DNA of 64,000 nt from Myxococcus landrumus (GCF_017301635.1 NZ_CP071091.1:2182001-2246000); one strand, 5' to 3'; numbered from the stretch's first letter, positions 39,885-49,697 are shown. Numbers and translations: made by a program. Notes: generated from the letters alone by a model not told the origin.

Positions 39885-40112
39885 GTCGTGCCTCCTGTCC
39901 GATGGTCGATACGACCTATCGGGGAAACGTGAAGGCGCGAGTGCCGCGGTGCAGCAGCCAGCGGCGCTCCGAGCCACGGCTCGTGAGCCTGTCCGCCGCG
40001 CGAGCCGGGGGCAGGCATTCGCCCCCTTCCTGGCACCTCGGGTGGGAAGAGGTCCGCATGCACAGGTTGAGCGGAATGAGGGGACATTCCCCTCGGCACG
40101 AGGCTCATCCGC

Positions 40113-40319
40113 ATGCCTACTCAGCAGCCGCCGATTCCCGGACTCCCCTCGCCCCTTCCGCCGGGTCCCAAGCCTTCGCACAACGTGCCAGTCCAGGAGC
40201 CCGACCCTCGCCATCCCCAGCAGGAGCCGCCGAATCCCGTAACGCCCTCCGAGCGTCCACACCGGCGTCAGCCGCCCCTCGTCGAGCCACCGCCTCCCGT
40301 CGGGCGCTCCACGACGTAG
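40113..40319 (+). CDS. Small proline-rich protein (tentative)
   Basis: A 68-residue frame from ATG encodes a protein with about one third proline and no hydrophobic core (MPTQQPPIPGLPSPLPPGP at the start). No clear ribosome site is seen. The region is otherwise empty and a hairpin follows its stop, which makes a small disordered protein possible but unproven. Confidence 0.4.
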   Translation: MPTQQPPIPGLPSPLPPGPKPSHNVPVQEPDPRHPQQEPPNPVTPSERPHRRQPPLVEPPPPVGRSTT

Positions 40320-40330
40320 GCCCGCTCCCC

Positions 40331-40347
40331 CTCGCCAGGCTGGCGAG
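40331..40347 (+). terminator. Short hairpin after the proline-rich frame
   Basis: CTCGCCA and TGGCGAG pair perfectly around a 3-base loop, 12 bases after the TAG at 40317. No T-run follows. Confidence 0.35.
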
Positions 40348-40436
40348 CCCGGCCGCTTCCAGGCTCCGCCACCTCATGCGTGTCCAACTTCAAACAAGAG
40401 GAGGTCGCGCCACCCGCGCACGGCAAGGAGGCACCC

Positions 40437-41132
40437 ATGCAAGGACCCGAGTTCCAGGACCGCTTCATGGCCGGCCGTGTCCTCGCGAGATATCTCTCCC
40501 ACCATGCGCACCGGCCCGAGACCCAGGTGCTGGCCCTGCCGCGCGGCGGAGTCCCCGTGGGCTACGAAGTCGCACGCGCCCTCGATGCGCCCCTCGACGT
40601 GTTCGTCGTCCGCAAGCTGGGCGCTCCAGGACACGAGGAGCTGGCGATGGGCGCCATCGCCACGGGCGGCACCCGCGTGCTCAACCCCGAGGTGCTGCGT
40701 GAGCTGCGCATCTCCCGGGAACAGCTGGATGCCGTCGCCCGACGCGAAGCCCTGGAGCTGACGCGCCGCGAGTCGAGTTACCGCTCCGGGCGGCCTCCGC
40801 TGGAAGTCCAGGGGCGCGATGTCATCCTCGTGGATGACGGACTCGCCACGGGCTCCACCATGCGCGCCGCCGTGGGCGCGCTCCACAAGCAACGGCCCGC
40901 CCACATCATCGTCGCCGTCCCTGTCGCCCCAGCGGAAACGTGTGACGAGGTCAAAGCACTCGCGGACGAAGTGGTGTGTGCTCGAACCCCAGAGCCCTTC
41001 TATGCCGTGGGCCTCTGGTATCGAGACTTCGAGCAGACCTCGGACGCCGAGGTGCAAGAGCTCCTGGAACGCCGGGCCCAGGAGCTGGCATCACCCCGCC
41101 ACCTCCACGACGCCAGCGCCCCTCTCGCCTGA
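40437..41132 (+). CDS. Phosphoribosyltransferase-family protein
   Basis: The ATG at 40437 has AAGGAGG 5 bases upstream, so the longer frame from 40380 is rejected. In 231 residues it shows VLALPRGGVPVGYEVARAL, LGAPGHEELAMGAI and the PRPP motif VILVDDGLATGSTM. This is the ComF-like/erythromycin-esterase-associated branch of type I phosphoribosyltransferases. The substrate is not known. Confidence 0.9.
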   Translation: MQGPEFQDRFMAGRVLARYLSHHAHRPETQVLALPRGGVPVGYEVARALDAPLDVFVVRKLGAPGHEELAMGAIATGGTRVLNPEVLRELRISREQLDAVARREALELTRRESSYRSGRPPLEVQGRDVILVDDGLATGSTMRAAVGALHKQRPAHIIVAVPVAPAETCDEVKALADEVVCARTPEPFYAVGLWYRDFEQTSDAEVQELLERRAQELASPRHLHDASAPLA

Positions 41133-41243
41133 GCTGGACGCGGTCCATCGCGACCCTCGCCGCTTCCCTGCTCTCCGACCGACAGAGGTGTCCGTGAGCG
41201 AGGACATCCGTGCGCGGCGCGTGACGGGATTCCGGGTAGGCTC

Positions 41244-43382
41244 GTGCGACCACACCCCATGCACGAGTTCCCCACCCGCAGGCAGATGCTGCTGGCCGTC
41301 GTCGCGGCCTCGACACTCGCCGCCTTCATCGAGTGGACCTGGTCGAGCGCCAGCGCGGCCAGCGCCCTGCCTCGCGTCCTCACCACCGCGGCCCTGGTGT
41401 TCATCTGCGCTGGCACTCCCGCGCTGGTGCTCGCGCGCGCTCGCGAGCGCACCCGGCGAGAACGCGACGCGGCCCGGCGCAGCGCCGACGACTCCAGCGC
41501 CCTTCGCGATGCCCTCATGGATGTCACGCCCGTGGGCTTCGCCTTCTTCGACCGCAACCTGCGCTACATCCACGTCAACCCCGCGCTCGCGGCCATGAAT
41601 GGACTGCCCGCGGGAGGGCATCTGGGCCGTCACGTCTCGGAGGTGATGCCGGAGCTGGGCCGATTGCTCGCGCCGCGTCTCAAGCGCGCCCTGGAGACGG
41701 ATGCCCCCATCACCGACACGTGCCTGGAGGTGGAGACGCCCGCCGCGCCCGGTGAGCCGCGCTTCTGGTTCGGCAGCTACTCGCGCGTGAGCGGTTCGGG
41801 AGGTGAAGTGCTGGGCGTCATCGCCTCACTCTCCGAGCTCACCGAGCGCATGCGCGCCGAGCAGACGCTCCAGGAGCACGAGGGACGGCTGGACGTGCTG
41901 ACGCGCTCGCTGCCCGACTACCTCTGGGGCGGCAAGCTGCGCGAGGGCGCGCTGCGGGACTTCTACTGCACCCCCGTCATCGAGCGCACCACGGGCTATC
42001 CCGCCTCCGCCTTCGCGGAGCCCGGCCCGGGTGGCGGCCCGCCGCCCCTGTGGGCGGAAATGATTCACCCCGACGACCGCACGCGCTACCGCACGCGCAT
42101 CGAGTCGCTCGCGCCCGGCTCCGAGGTGGAGCTGGAGCACCGCATCATCTGCGCCGACGGGCGCGTGCGCTGGGTGCGCAGCCGCGCGACGGCCTCCGCG
42201 CGAGACACGCAGGGCGAGCTGCACGTGGGCTGCGTCGTCACGGACATCACCGACCGCTATCTCGCGGACGAGCTGCGCCAGCGCCTCCACGAGAGCTTCC
42301 GCCGCTCCGCCCAGGAGTGGCGTCGCACGTTCGACGCCGTCAGCTCCCCCCTGGTCGTGCTCGGCGCGGACGGCACCGTCCAGCGCCTCAACGCCGCGGC
42401 CTGCATCCTGTTCGGCGGTCTGGACCCTTCCGGCCAGCCGCTGTCCACCGCCGCCTTCTCCCCTCCGTGGTCCAGCACCCCGCCCCTGGTGGACGAGCTG
42501 CGCAGGACGCACGGCATCATCACCCGCGAAGTGACGGACCCGCATGCCCACCGCACCTGGGAGCTGTCCGCCGCCTGGGTCGATGAAGCCGGTGGTGAGG
42601 ACTCGCGCATCATCCTCGTCGCTACGGAAGTCACACGATTGCTGGAGCTTCAGGCCAGCCTGCGCCGCAGTGAGACCATGGCCGCCATGGGCGCCATCGT
42701 CGCGGGCGTCGCGCACGAGGTCCGCAACCCCCTCTTCTCCATCTCCGCCGTGGTGGACGCCGTGGAGGCCACCGTCGGCAAGCGCGCGGACCTGGCCCCA
42801 TACGTGGATGTGCTGCGTGGTGAAGTGCGCCGCCTCAACCACCTCACCCAGGAGCTGTTCGAGTACGGCCGCCCCACCCGGGGCGAGTGGGTGGAGGGCC
42901 CCATCCGTCCCGTCGTGGAGGAGGCCCTGGCCGCCTGCACGCGCACGGGGGAACAGTCCCGTGTCACCGTCACCCCCGCGCTCGCGGAAGTGCTGCCCTC
43001 CGTGCGCATGGACTCACGGCGGCTGTTCCATGTCTTCCGCAACGTGGTGGAGAACGCGGTGCAGCACTCCCCCGCGGGCACGACGGTGAGCGTGGCCACG
43101 TCTCCGCTGGAGGAAGAGGGCCGCGCCTGGGTGAGCTGCACCGTGAGGGACGGAGGGCCGGGCTTCCGCGAGGAGGACCTCCCGCATGTCTTCGAGCCCT
43201 TCTTCAGCAAGCGCCGAGGTGGAACGGGCCTGGGCCTGGCCATCGTCCAGCGCATCCTGGAGGAGCATCAGGGGCGCATCCGGCTGCGAAATCACCCAGA
43301 GGGTGGCGCGGAAGTCACTCTGCTGCTACCAGCGGTGTCTGCACCCACCCTCCGCTTGTCGATGGACCCGCTCGCCTCATGA
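41244..43382 (+). CDS. Membrane PAS-domain histidine kinase
   Basis: In 712 residues two N-terminal hydrophobic helices (about 15-33 and 43-62) are followed by three PAS-like domains (about 90-200, 215-345, 355-460), a HisKA domain (GVAHEVRNPLFSISAVVDAV) and an HATPase (NVVENAVQHS, DGGPGFRE, GGTGLGLAIVQRIL). The GTG at 41244 is preferred over the ATG at 41259 because of a weak AGG upstream. It overlaps the next gene, an NtrC-type regulator, as ATGA, so the two are a cognate pair. Confidence 0.93.
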   Translation: MRPHPMHEFPTRRQMLLAVVAASTLAAFIEWTWSSASAASALPRVLTTAALVFICAGTPALVLARARERTRRERDAARRSADDSSALRDALMDVTPVGFAFFDRNLRYIHVNPALAAMNGLPAGGHLGRHVSEVMPELGRLLAPRLKRALETDAPITDTCLEVETPAAPGEPRFWFGSYSRVSGSGGEVLGVIASLSELTERMRAEQTLQEHEGRLDVLTRSLPDYLWGGKLREGALRDFYCTPVIERTTGYPASAFAEPGPGGGPPPLWAEMIHPDDRTRYRTRIESLAPGSEVELEHRIICADGRVRWVRSRATASARDTQGELHVGCVVTDITDRYLADELRQRLHESFRRSAQEWRRTFDAVSSPLVVLGADGTVQRLNAAACILFGGLDPSGQPLSTAAFSPPWSSTPPLVDELRRTHGIITREVTDPHAHRTWELSAAWVDEAGGEDSRIILVATEVTRLLELQASLRRSETMAAMGAIVAGVAHEVRNPLFSISAVVDAVEATVGKRADLAPYVDVLRGEVRRLNHLTQELFEYGRPTRGEWVEGPIRPVVEEALAACTRTGEQSRVTVTPALAEVLPSVRMDSRRLFHVFRNVVENAVQHSPAGTTVSVATSPLEEEGRAWVSCTVRDGGPGFREEDLPHVFEPFFSKRRGGTGLGLAIVQRILEEHQGRIRLRNHPEGGAEVTLLLPAVSAPTLRLSMDPLAS

Positions 43383-44740
43383 CACGCACCCGCATCCTCC
43401 TCGTGGACGACGAGCCCGGCGTCAGGCTGGGAATGAGGGGCTATCTCTCCGCCCACGGCTTCGACGTGGACGAGGCCCAGAGCATCACCGAGGCGCAGGA
43501 GGTCTTCCGCACGCACCGTCCCGACGTGGCGGTGGTGGACTACCGGCTGACGGACGGCACCGCGCTGGAGCTGTTGCCGCGCCTCAAGGAGATCGACGCC
43601 GCGGTGCCGCTGGTCGTGCTCACGGGACATGGCTCCATCGAGCTGGCGGTCCAGGCCGTGAAGGAAGGCGCCGAGCAGTTCCTCACCAAGCCCGTGGAGC
43701 TCGCGGTGCTCAAGGTGGTGCTGGAGCGACTGGTGGCCCAGCGGCGGGAGCGCCTGCGGTTGCGCGCGGACCAGTCGCGCACCGCGCGCACCAGCGTGAA
43801 TCCCTTCCTGGGCGGCAGCGCCGCCATCCGGAGCCTGCGCGCCGAGGCGGAGCGCATCCAGCACAGCGACAGCCCGGTCCTCGTCACCGGAGAGACGGGC
43901 AGCGGCAAGAGCGTGCTCGCGCGCTGGCTGCATGAGGGAGGACCTCGCGCGGATGCGCCCTTCGTGGACTTGAACTGCGCGGCGCTGTCGCGGGACCTGC
44001 TCGACTCGGAGCTGTTCGGCCACGAGAAGGGCGCGTTCACCGGCGCGGTGGCCGCCAAGCAGGGCCTGCTGGAGGTCGCCGACCGGGGCACGCTCTTCCT
44101 GGATGAGATTGGTGACATGGACCTCACCGTCCAGCCCAAGCTCCTCAAGGTGCTGGAGGAGAAGCGCTTCCGCCGCCTCGGTGACGTCCGGGACCGGCGC
44201 GTCGACGTGCGGCTCATCGCGGCCACCCATCAGGACCTGAACATCGCGGCTCGCGAGAAACGCTTCCGAGGCGACCTCTACTTCCGCGTCAGCACCCTCA
44301 TCCTCCACGTGCCCGCGCTGCGCGAGCGCCCGGAGGACATCCCCGTGCTGGCCCAGCACTTCCTCGCGGAGATGGGCGGCGCGCGAGGCCGGGCCAGCGT
44401 GGGTCTGCAAGCCGACGCGGAGAGCGCGCTGATGCGCTACCCCTGGCCCGGCAACATCCGAGAGCTGCGCAACGTCCTGGAGCGCGCCGTGCTGCTCTCC
44501 GGCGGGGGCCCGCTCTCCCGAGGCGACCTGCGCTTCGAGTCGTCCACCGACGAGCCCAGCGGCGACGACAACCTCACGCTGGAGGAGCTGGAGCGCCGCC
44601 ACATCGAGCGCGTCCTGCGCCGGGAGAATGGCCACGTCGAGCGGGCCGCCCTCCGCCTCGGAATCCCCCGCTCCTCCCTCTATGAGCGGCTGAAACGTTT
44701 GGGAATCAACAGATCCGGATTCCAGAAATCGGATCCGTGA
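43379..44740 (+). CDS. NtrC-type sigma-54 response regulator, partner of the PAS kinase
   Basis: The 453-residue protein has a receiver (VAVVDYRLTDGTA), an AAA+ domain with GETGSGKS, GAFTGA and GTLFLDEIGD, and a Fis-type helix-turn-helix (ENGHVERAALRLGIPRSSLYERL). All sigma-54 activation residues look intact. Its ATG overlaps the kinase stop. Confidence 0.95.
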   Translation: MTRTRILLVDDEPGVRLGMRGYLSAHGFDVDEAQSITEAQEVFRTHRPDVAVVDYRLTDGTALELLPRLKEIDAAVPLVVLTGHGSIELAVQAVKEGAEQFLTKPVELAVLKVVLERLVAQRRERLRLRADQSRTARTSVNPFLGGSAAIRSLRAEAERIQHSDSPVLVTGETGSGKSVLARWLHEGGPRADAPFVDLNCAALSRDLLDSELFGHEKGAFTGAVAAKQGLLEVADRGTLFLDEIGDMDLTVQPKLLKVLEEKRFRRLGDVRDRRVDVRLIAATHQDLNIAAREKRFRGDLYFRVSTLILHVPALRERPEDIPVLAQHFLAEMGGARGRASVGLQADAESALMRYPWPGNIRELRNVLERAVLLSGGGPLSRGDLRFESSTDEPSGDDNLTLEELERRHIERVLRRENGHVERAALRLGIPRSSLYERLKRLGINRSGFQKSDP

Positions 44741-44848
44741 TCTGGAAAGTGGCGGGCGCTGGCGCGAGTCGAGGGCACGCAAGTACCGGGAAAGTCGTGA
44801 GGAACCTCGCGCGGCGCACTGGCCCCCCGCTTGCTCCGGGCCCGGCGC

Positions 44849-45223
44849 GTGTCACAGAACCTCCTCATCGTCGATGACGAATCCGCCCTGTGCTGGGTGC
44901 TGGGTCAGTTCTTCTCGGGCGCCGGCTATCGGGTGGACTCGGCCCAGGCGCTGGACGAAGCGCTGGGGTTGATGACGACGGGTCGCTATGACCTGGTCAT
45001 CAGCGACCTTCGGTTGAGTGGAACACAGTCCGAGGAGGGGCTGGTCCTGGCGGACTTCGTGCGGCGTTACGCCCCCGAGACGCGGGTGCTCCTGCTGACG
45101 GCGTTCGCGTCTCCTGAGCTGTCCGAGCGGGCCAAGGGTCTGGGCGTGGACCTTGTGTTGCCCAAGCCGCAACCGCTGCCCTCCCTGGCCCAACACGTCT
45201 CCCAATTGTTGGCGGCACGTTGA
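44849..45223 (+). CDS. Single-domain response regulator
   Basis: A 124-residue receiver has the acidic pair in LLIVDDESALCWVL, phospho-Asp in LVISDLRLSG and the lysine in LPKPQPLP. There is no output domain. The start is not certain: GTG at 44849 gives a standard-length domain, while a TTG at 44831 would add six residues. Its stop overlaps the start of the OmpA/TSP3 gene (TGATG), tying it to the envelope genes downstream. Confidence 0.88.
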   Translation: MSQNLLIVDDESALCWVLGQFFSGAGYRVDSAQALDEALGLMTTGRYDLVISDLRLSGTQSEEGLVLADFVRRYAPETRVLLLTAFASPELSERAKGLGVDLVLPKPQPLPSLAQHVSQLLAAR

Positions 45224-47025
45224 TGTGGCCCGTGCCCTTCTGGCAGCGTCCAGACATGCGAGTGCGTGCCCACCCACCCCGCCCCCTGGCGCTGCTGGCC
45301 CTTCTGCTGCTGACAGCAAGCGTCGCGAGGGCGCAAGCGCAGACGTCGCAGGCCATTGATGTCCAACAGTACAAGCCCGGCCCTGGTGCCTACGACGTGC
45401 TGGGAATGCACGGCGCCCGCGTGGGCAAGCACCTGGATTGGAACATCGGGCTGTCGGTCAACTACGGCGAGGACCCGCTCAACCTGCTGGACCCGCGCAA
45501 GGACGCGTTCGTCTACCGCATCGTCGACAGCCAGTTCTCGCTGGACCTGATGGGCGCGGTGGCGCTGTTCGAGCGGCTGGAGCTGGGTGTGTCGCTGCCC
45601 GTCTCCACTACGTCCTCGCAGCCCGCCGGCGCGATTGCCCCGTCGCTGGTGGATGGCGCCGCGAGCACGGGCATTGGAGACCTGCGGCTGGTGCCCAAGG
45701 TGCTGCTGCTGTCCACCGAGGGCGGTGTGCACCTGGCGTTCGTCGCGCCCGTGACGTTGCCCACCGCGGGAGCCTCGGGCTTCCTGGGCACGAAGGGGCC
45801 AACGTTCCAGCCCCGGCTCGTGGCCGAGTGGGCCGGCGAGTCACTGCGCCTGCTGGCCAACGTGGGCGTCAACCTTCGCGGCGAGCAGCAGCTTCGCAAC
45901 CTGCGCGTGGGGAATGAGTTCTCGTACGCGGCGGGAGCGGAGGTGCCGCTCACGCGCGCGCTGACCGTGGCGGCGACGGTGTCGGGCGCGCTCGGGCTGA
46001 AGGAGGCGAACTCGGAGGAGCGTCCGCTGGAGGCGCTGGGCGCGGTGAAGTACCGCTTCACGGATGAGCTGTCGGCGCATCTGGGCGCGGGACCGGGGCT
46101 GACGCGCGGCTATGGCACTCCGGGGTTCCGCCTGCTGGGAGGACTGGCGTGGACGGGCTCGTCTCCCGCGTCGAAGCCCGCGCACAAGTGCGAACTGGGC
46201 CCCGAGGACTTCGATGGCTTCCAGGACGACGACGACTGCCTGGACCCGGATGACGACGTGGATGGAATCCTCGACGGTCCCGACGTGTGCCCCGGCGAGC
46301 CGGAGACCTTCAACCAGTATCAGGACGAGGATGGCTGCCCGGATGAGGTGCCCGCGGCGCAAGGCACGTCGACGGAGTCGGAGGCGAGCGAGCCCATGAA
46401 GTTGGTGCCCGCGGCGGTCGACACGGATGGAGACGGGCTCATCGACACCGAGGACCGCTGCCCCACCGAGCCCGAGGACGCCGACGGCTTCGAGGACGCC
46501 GACGGCTGCCCCGACCCGGACAATGACCGCGACGGCGTGCTGGACACGGTGGACGCGTGCCCGCTCGAGGCCGAGAGCATCAACGGCGTGAAGGACGAAG
46601 ACGGCTGCCCCGACAAGGGCAAGTCGAGCGTGCGACTGGAGGGCTCGCGCATCGTCATCCTGGACAAGGTCTACTTCGCCACGGGCAAGGACATCATCCT
46701 GCCCAAGTCCTACGGTCTGCTGGCCCAGGTCGCCTCCATCCTCAAGGCCAACCCGCAGATGGAGCGCGTGCGCGTGGAGGGACACACGGATGACAAGGGC
46801 TCGGACACGAGCAACCTGGACCTGTCCCAGCGGCGCGCGAACACCGTCCGCGAGTTCCTGGTGAAGGCGGGCATCGCGCCGGAGCGTCTGGAGGCCCAGG
46901 GCTTTGGCGAGACCCAGCCGGTGGACACCAACAAGACGGCCCAGGGACGCGAGAACAACCGCCGCGTCGAGTTCAACGTCGTGAAGACCGCCGAGGACTC
47001 CTCGGCGCAGGAGACCACGCCATGA
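45223..47025 (+). CDS. Outer-membrane protein with TSP3 repeats and OmpA domain
   Basis: The 600-residue protein has a signal peptide (hydrophobic core in PLALLALLLLTASVARA), a beta-barrel-like region (about 50-320), then calcium-binding thrombospondin-3-type repeats rich in DxDxDG (DFDGFQDDDDCLDPDDDVDG and later DTDGDGLIDTEDRC, DNDRDGVLDTVDAC), and an OmpA peptidoglycan-binding domain (VRVEGHTDDKGSDTSNLDLSQRRA, GFGETQPVDTN). It should link the outer membrane to the cell wall. An ATG at 45256 gives a tidier signal peptide and is an alternative start. Confidence 0.92.
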   Translation: MWPVPFWQRPDMRVRAHPPRPLALLALLLLTASVARAQAQTSQAIDVQQYKPGPGAYDVLGMHGARVGKHLDWNIGLSVNYGEDPLNLLDPRKDAFVYRIVDSQFSLDLMGAVALFERLELGVSLPVSTTSSQPAGAIAPSLVDGAASTGIGDLRLVPKVLLLSTEGGVHLAFVAPVTLPTAGASGFLGTKGPTFQPRLVAEWAGESLRLLANVGVNLRGEQQLRNLRVGNEFSYAAGAEVPLTRALTVAATVSGALGLKEANSEERPLEALGAVKYRFTDELSAHLGAGPGLTRGYGTPGFRLLGGLAWTGSSPASKPAHKCELGPEDFDGFQDDDDCLDPDDDVDGILDGPDVCPGEPETFNQYQDEDGCPDEVPAAQGTSTESEASEPMKLVPAAVDTDGDGLIDTEDRCPTEPEDADGFEDADGCPDPDNDRDGVLDTVDACPLEAESINGVKDEDGCPDKGKSSVRLEGSRIVILDKVYFATGKDIILPKSYGLLAQVASILKANPQMERVRVEGHTDDKGSDTSNLDLSQRRANTVREFLVKAGIAPERLEAQGFGETQPVDTNKTAQGRENNRRVEFNVVKTAEDSSAQETTP

Positions 47026-48191
47026 CCCGGACCCTTCCTTGGCTGTGGGTGGTGGCGCTGGTGACGTTGTCGGCGCACGCCGAGCAGACCGCGGACCCTT
47101 GCGGGGGCCTGCGCTTCGTCAACGGGCGCGTGGAGCTGGGACGCCCGCTCGCGCCCAAGGGCCCCGAGACGGAGGCGTGCCTCAAGCACGTGGCGCAGGC
47201 ACTCGTGTCGAGACCCGCCATCCGCTCGGTGACGTTGGCGGCGAGGCTGCCGGACGCGGAGCGCCTGGATGGACAGGGCCTCGCCGTGGCGAAGGCCGCG
47301 GCGGAGGTGTTGGTATCAGCGGGAGTGCCGCGCACGCGCGTGTCCGTGGTGGCGCCCCCCGCGGTGCCGGGTGAGTCGGGCCGGCTTCAGCTCGCGTATG
47401 TCGAACGCCCCGCGCAGCCTCGCGTGGCCCAGGTGCGCGCCTCCAGTGGACAGGTGTCGGCCGGTCCCTCCCCCGCCGAGCTTCGCCCGCGCGGCACGGG
47501 GGATTCGCTCTACACCCAGGAGTTGTTCCACACAGCGCCGGATGCGAGCGCGGAGCTGGAGCTGGCGGACGCGAGCCGCGTCCGGGTGACGCCGAACAGC
47601 CTGGTGCGGCTGGGCGCCATCGAGCTGGGGGCCACCGGCAAGCGCGTGGTTCGGCTGGAGCTGATGCGGGGCTCCATCGAGACGATGGCGGCGCCGGGAG
47701 GAGATGGCTCGGTGTTCGAGGTGCGCACGCGCGGCGCGGTGGCCGGCGTGCGGGGAACCCAGTTCCGGGTCTCCGCACAGGAAGACGGCGCCAGCCGACT
47801 GGAGACGCTGGAGGGCAAGGTGGCGCTGGGCTCGGACAAGGCCGAGGTCGAGGTGGTCCATGGCCAGGGCTCGCGCGTGTTGCCGGGCGCCGCGCCTGAG
47901 CCCCCGCGTCCGCTGCTGGCCGCGCCGCTGCTGAACGGACCTCGCGGCGGGAGCTTCACCACCGCGCCGACGCTCGAGTGGTTCAGCGTGCCGGGGGCGA
48001 AGACGTACCGCGTGGAGCTGGCGCGGACCGCGGACTTCGCAGCGGGCGTGCGGACCCTCGACGCCCAGGACGTGAAGCTGGCGGTGCCCGCGGAGGCCAC
48101 GGGCAAGTGGTTCTGGCGTGTATTGGCAGTGGACTCGGACGGCTTCATCGGCTTCCCTTCCAAGATCTTCGCCTTCGACCTGCGGCCCTGA
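47022..48191 (+). CDS. FecR-domain exported protein with degenerate OmpA-like region
   Basis: In 389 residues there is a signal peptide (LPWLWVVALVTLSAHA), a region that looks like a decayed OmpA domain (SVTLAARLPDAERLDGQGLA..AAAEVLVSAGVPRTRV), a FecR domain (RVRVTPNSLVRLG, RLELMRGSIE, RTRGAVAGVRGTQFRVS), and a C-terminal Fn3-like segment (PTLEWFSVPGAKTYRVELA). It overlaps the OmpA/TSP3 gene by 4 bases. It is probably periplasmic. Confidence 0.88.
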   Translation: MTRTLPWLWVVALVTLSAHAEQTADPCGGLRFVNGRVELGRPLAPKGPETEACLKHVAQALVSRPAIRSVTLAARLPDAERLDGQGLAVAKAAAEVLVSAGVPRTRVSVVAPPAVPGESGRLQLAYVERPAQPRVAQVRASSGQVSAGPSPAELRPRGTGDSLYTQELFHTAPDASAELELADASRVRVTPNSLVRLGAIELGATGKRVVRLELMRGSIETMAAPGGDGSVFEVRTRGAVAGVRGTQFRVSAQEDGASRLETLEGKVALGSDKAEVEVVHGQGSRVLPGAAPEPPRPLLAAPLLNGPRGGSFTTAPTLEWFSVPGAKTYRVELARTADFAAGVRTLDAQDVKLAVPAEATGKWFWRVLAVDSDGFIGFPSKIFAFDLRP

Positions 48192-48199
48192 AGTTCGAG

Positions 48200-49621
48200 A
48201 TGAATCCGAGTCCCAAGCCTCCTTCCCGCATTCCACGGCCGTCCCCCGGCCAGCTCCGCGTCGCCGCAGCACTGGTGGGGGTGGTCCTGGCCGGAATCAC
48301 GGCGGTGACGGGAGGGGCTCCGGGATTTCTCGAGCGCTCGTTGTACGACCAGGCCGTGAGCCGGCTCCTGCCGGGGGTGCCTCGCAGCGCGGACCTGGTG
48401 CTGGTGGAAGTGGATGACCGGGCCCTGGCCGCGCTGGGCGAGCGGTGGCCCCTGTCCCGCGCGACGTGGGCGCGAGTCTTCCAGGCGCTGGCGGCCCAGC
48501 GTCCGGCGGCGGTGGCGGTGGACGTGGTGTTCGACCAGCCCGGCCCCCGGGAAGCGCTCGAGCTGGGTGAGGACATCCTGACCTCGCTGCGCGAGTCGGG
48601 GTTGGCGGAGCAGCCCGCGGGCGCGGCGCTGGTGGCGGAACTCGAAGCGCGGCTGCGGGCGCAGGATGGAGACGCCCGGCTCGCGGAGGCCCTCGCGGAG
48701 AACGGGAGCGTCATCCTGGGAGCCGCGGCGCTCACCGAGGACGTGTCCCTGATGCCGCCCCTCGAGGACGGAGCGCTGGCGACACCACTCCCGTTGCCCG
48801 TGGAGACGCTGCGGCTCCAGTCGCGGGAGATTGCCGGCAGCATCGCTCCGCTGCGCATGGCGGCGCATGGCAGCGGCACGCTGAACATGCTCGTGGAGGG
48901 TGACGGCGTCATCCGGCGCTATCCCTATGCCGTGGGCGTGGGAGGACAGGCCTGGCCTTCGCTGGCGCTCGCGACCGCGCTGCGGTTGATGCCCGAGCAG
49001 GCCGAGACGCTGATGCGCCGTGCGGCCTTGGACCATGGCGCGCCGTTGATGCGGCTGCCCGCGCCGGACTGGCTCCCCCGGGTGAGCCTCGCGGACGTGC
49101 TCCAGGTGGACCCTCGCTCCGTGGGATTGGACCTGGCGCTGCGAGGCAAGACGCTCTTCGTCGGCGTCACCGCGACAGGCCTGCATGGCCAGAGCACGCT
49201 GCCAGGACAGGTGGCGGTGCCGGGCGTGGAGATCCACGCCTTCGCGCTGGACAACCTTCGCGCGGACCGGCTGATGCGCTCCTCGGGTGTCGTGGCGTTG
49301 ACGGGTGTGCTGGAGACCCTGCTGCTCATGGTGTTCTTCGGGTGGCGCTGCCGCCGCGCGAGGACCTTGGGCGCGGTGATTCGCACGGCGATAGCGCTCG
49401 TGGCCACGCACGTGGCGCTGGTGGGCTGGCTGGCCGCGGACCTCGGGTGGGTGGTGCCGCTGGTGCCCGGGGCACTGGGGCTCGGGCTGATGTTGCTGGT
49501 GGATTCGGCCGCGCGCGCGGAGGAGCTGGGCCGACAGCGAGGCGCGTTGCGCCGTCTCTTCGTGCGCTATCCGCAGGCGTCTCCGAGCACCGCGGTGCCC
49601 CCGGGTGGGGACCCGCGGTAG
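48200..49621 (+). CDS. CHASE2-domain membrane protein
   Basis: The 473-residue protein has an N-terminal helix, a large extracytoplasmic CHASE2 sensor domain (DLVLVEVDDRALAALGERWPLSRATWARVFQAL, through VFVGVTATGLHG), and three C-terminal membrane helices. CHASE2 normally precedes a cyclase or kinase domain; here the protein ends shortly after the last helix, so the output must be another protein. It lies 8 bases downstream of the FecR gene. Confidence 0.9.
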   Translation: MNPSPKPPSRIPRPSPGQLRVAAALVGVVLAGITAVTGGAPGFLERSLYDQAVSRLLPGVPRSADLVLVEVDDRALAALGERWPLSRATWARVFQALAAQRPAAVAVDVVFDQPGPREALELGEDILTSLRESGLAEQPAGAALVAELEARLRAQDGDARLAEALAENGSVILGAAALTEDVSLMPPLEDGALATPLPLPVETLRLQSREIAGSIAPLRMAAHGSGTLNMLVEGDGVIRRYPYAVGVGGQAWPSLALATALRLMPEQAETLMRRAALDHGAPLMRLPAPDWLPRVSLADVLQVDPRSVGLDLALRGKTLFVGVTATGLHGQSTLPGQVAVPGVEIHAFALDNLRADRLMRSSGVVALTGVLETLLLMVFFGWRCRRARTLGAVIRTAIALVATHVALVGWLAADLGWVVPLVPGALGLGLMLLVDSAARAEELGRQRGALRRLFVRYPQASPSTAVPPGGDPR

Positions 49622-49697
49622 GAACGTTGTTGGCATGACCTGTCCAACCCGCGCTCGGTAACTCGAGGGCGGCCTTCCGTGGCAGCATTCGAGGCAC

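Noticed and set aside
41826-44782. Long minus-strand frames opposite the PAS kinase and NtrC-type regulator
   Set aside because: They are antisense shadows of genes with intact HisKA, HATPase, AAA+ and Fis motifs.
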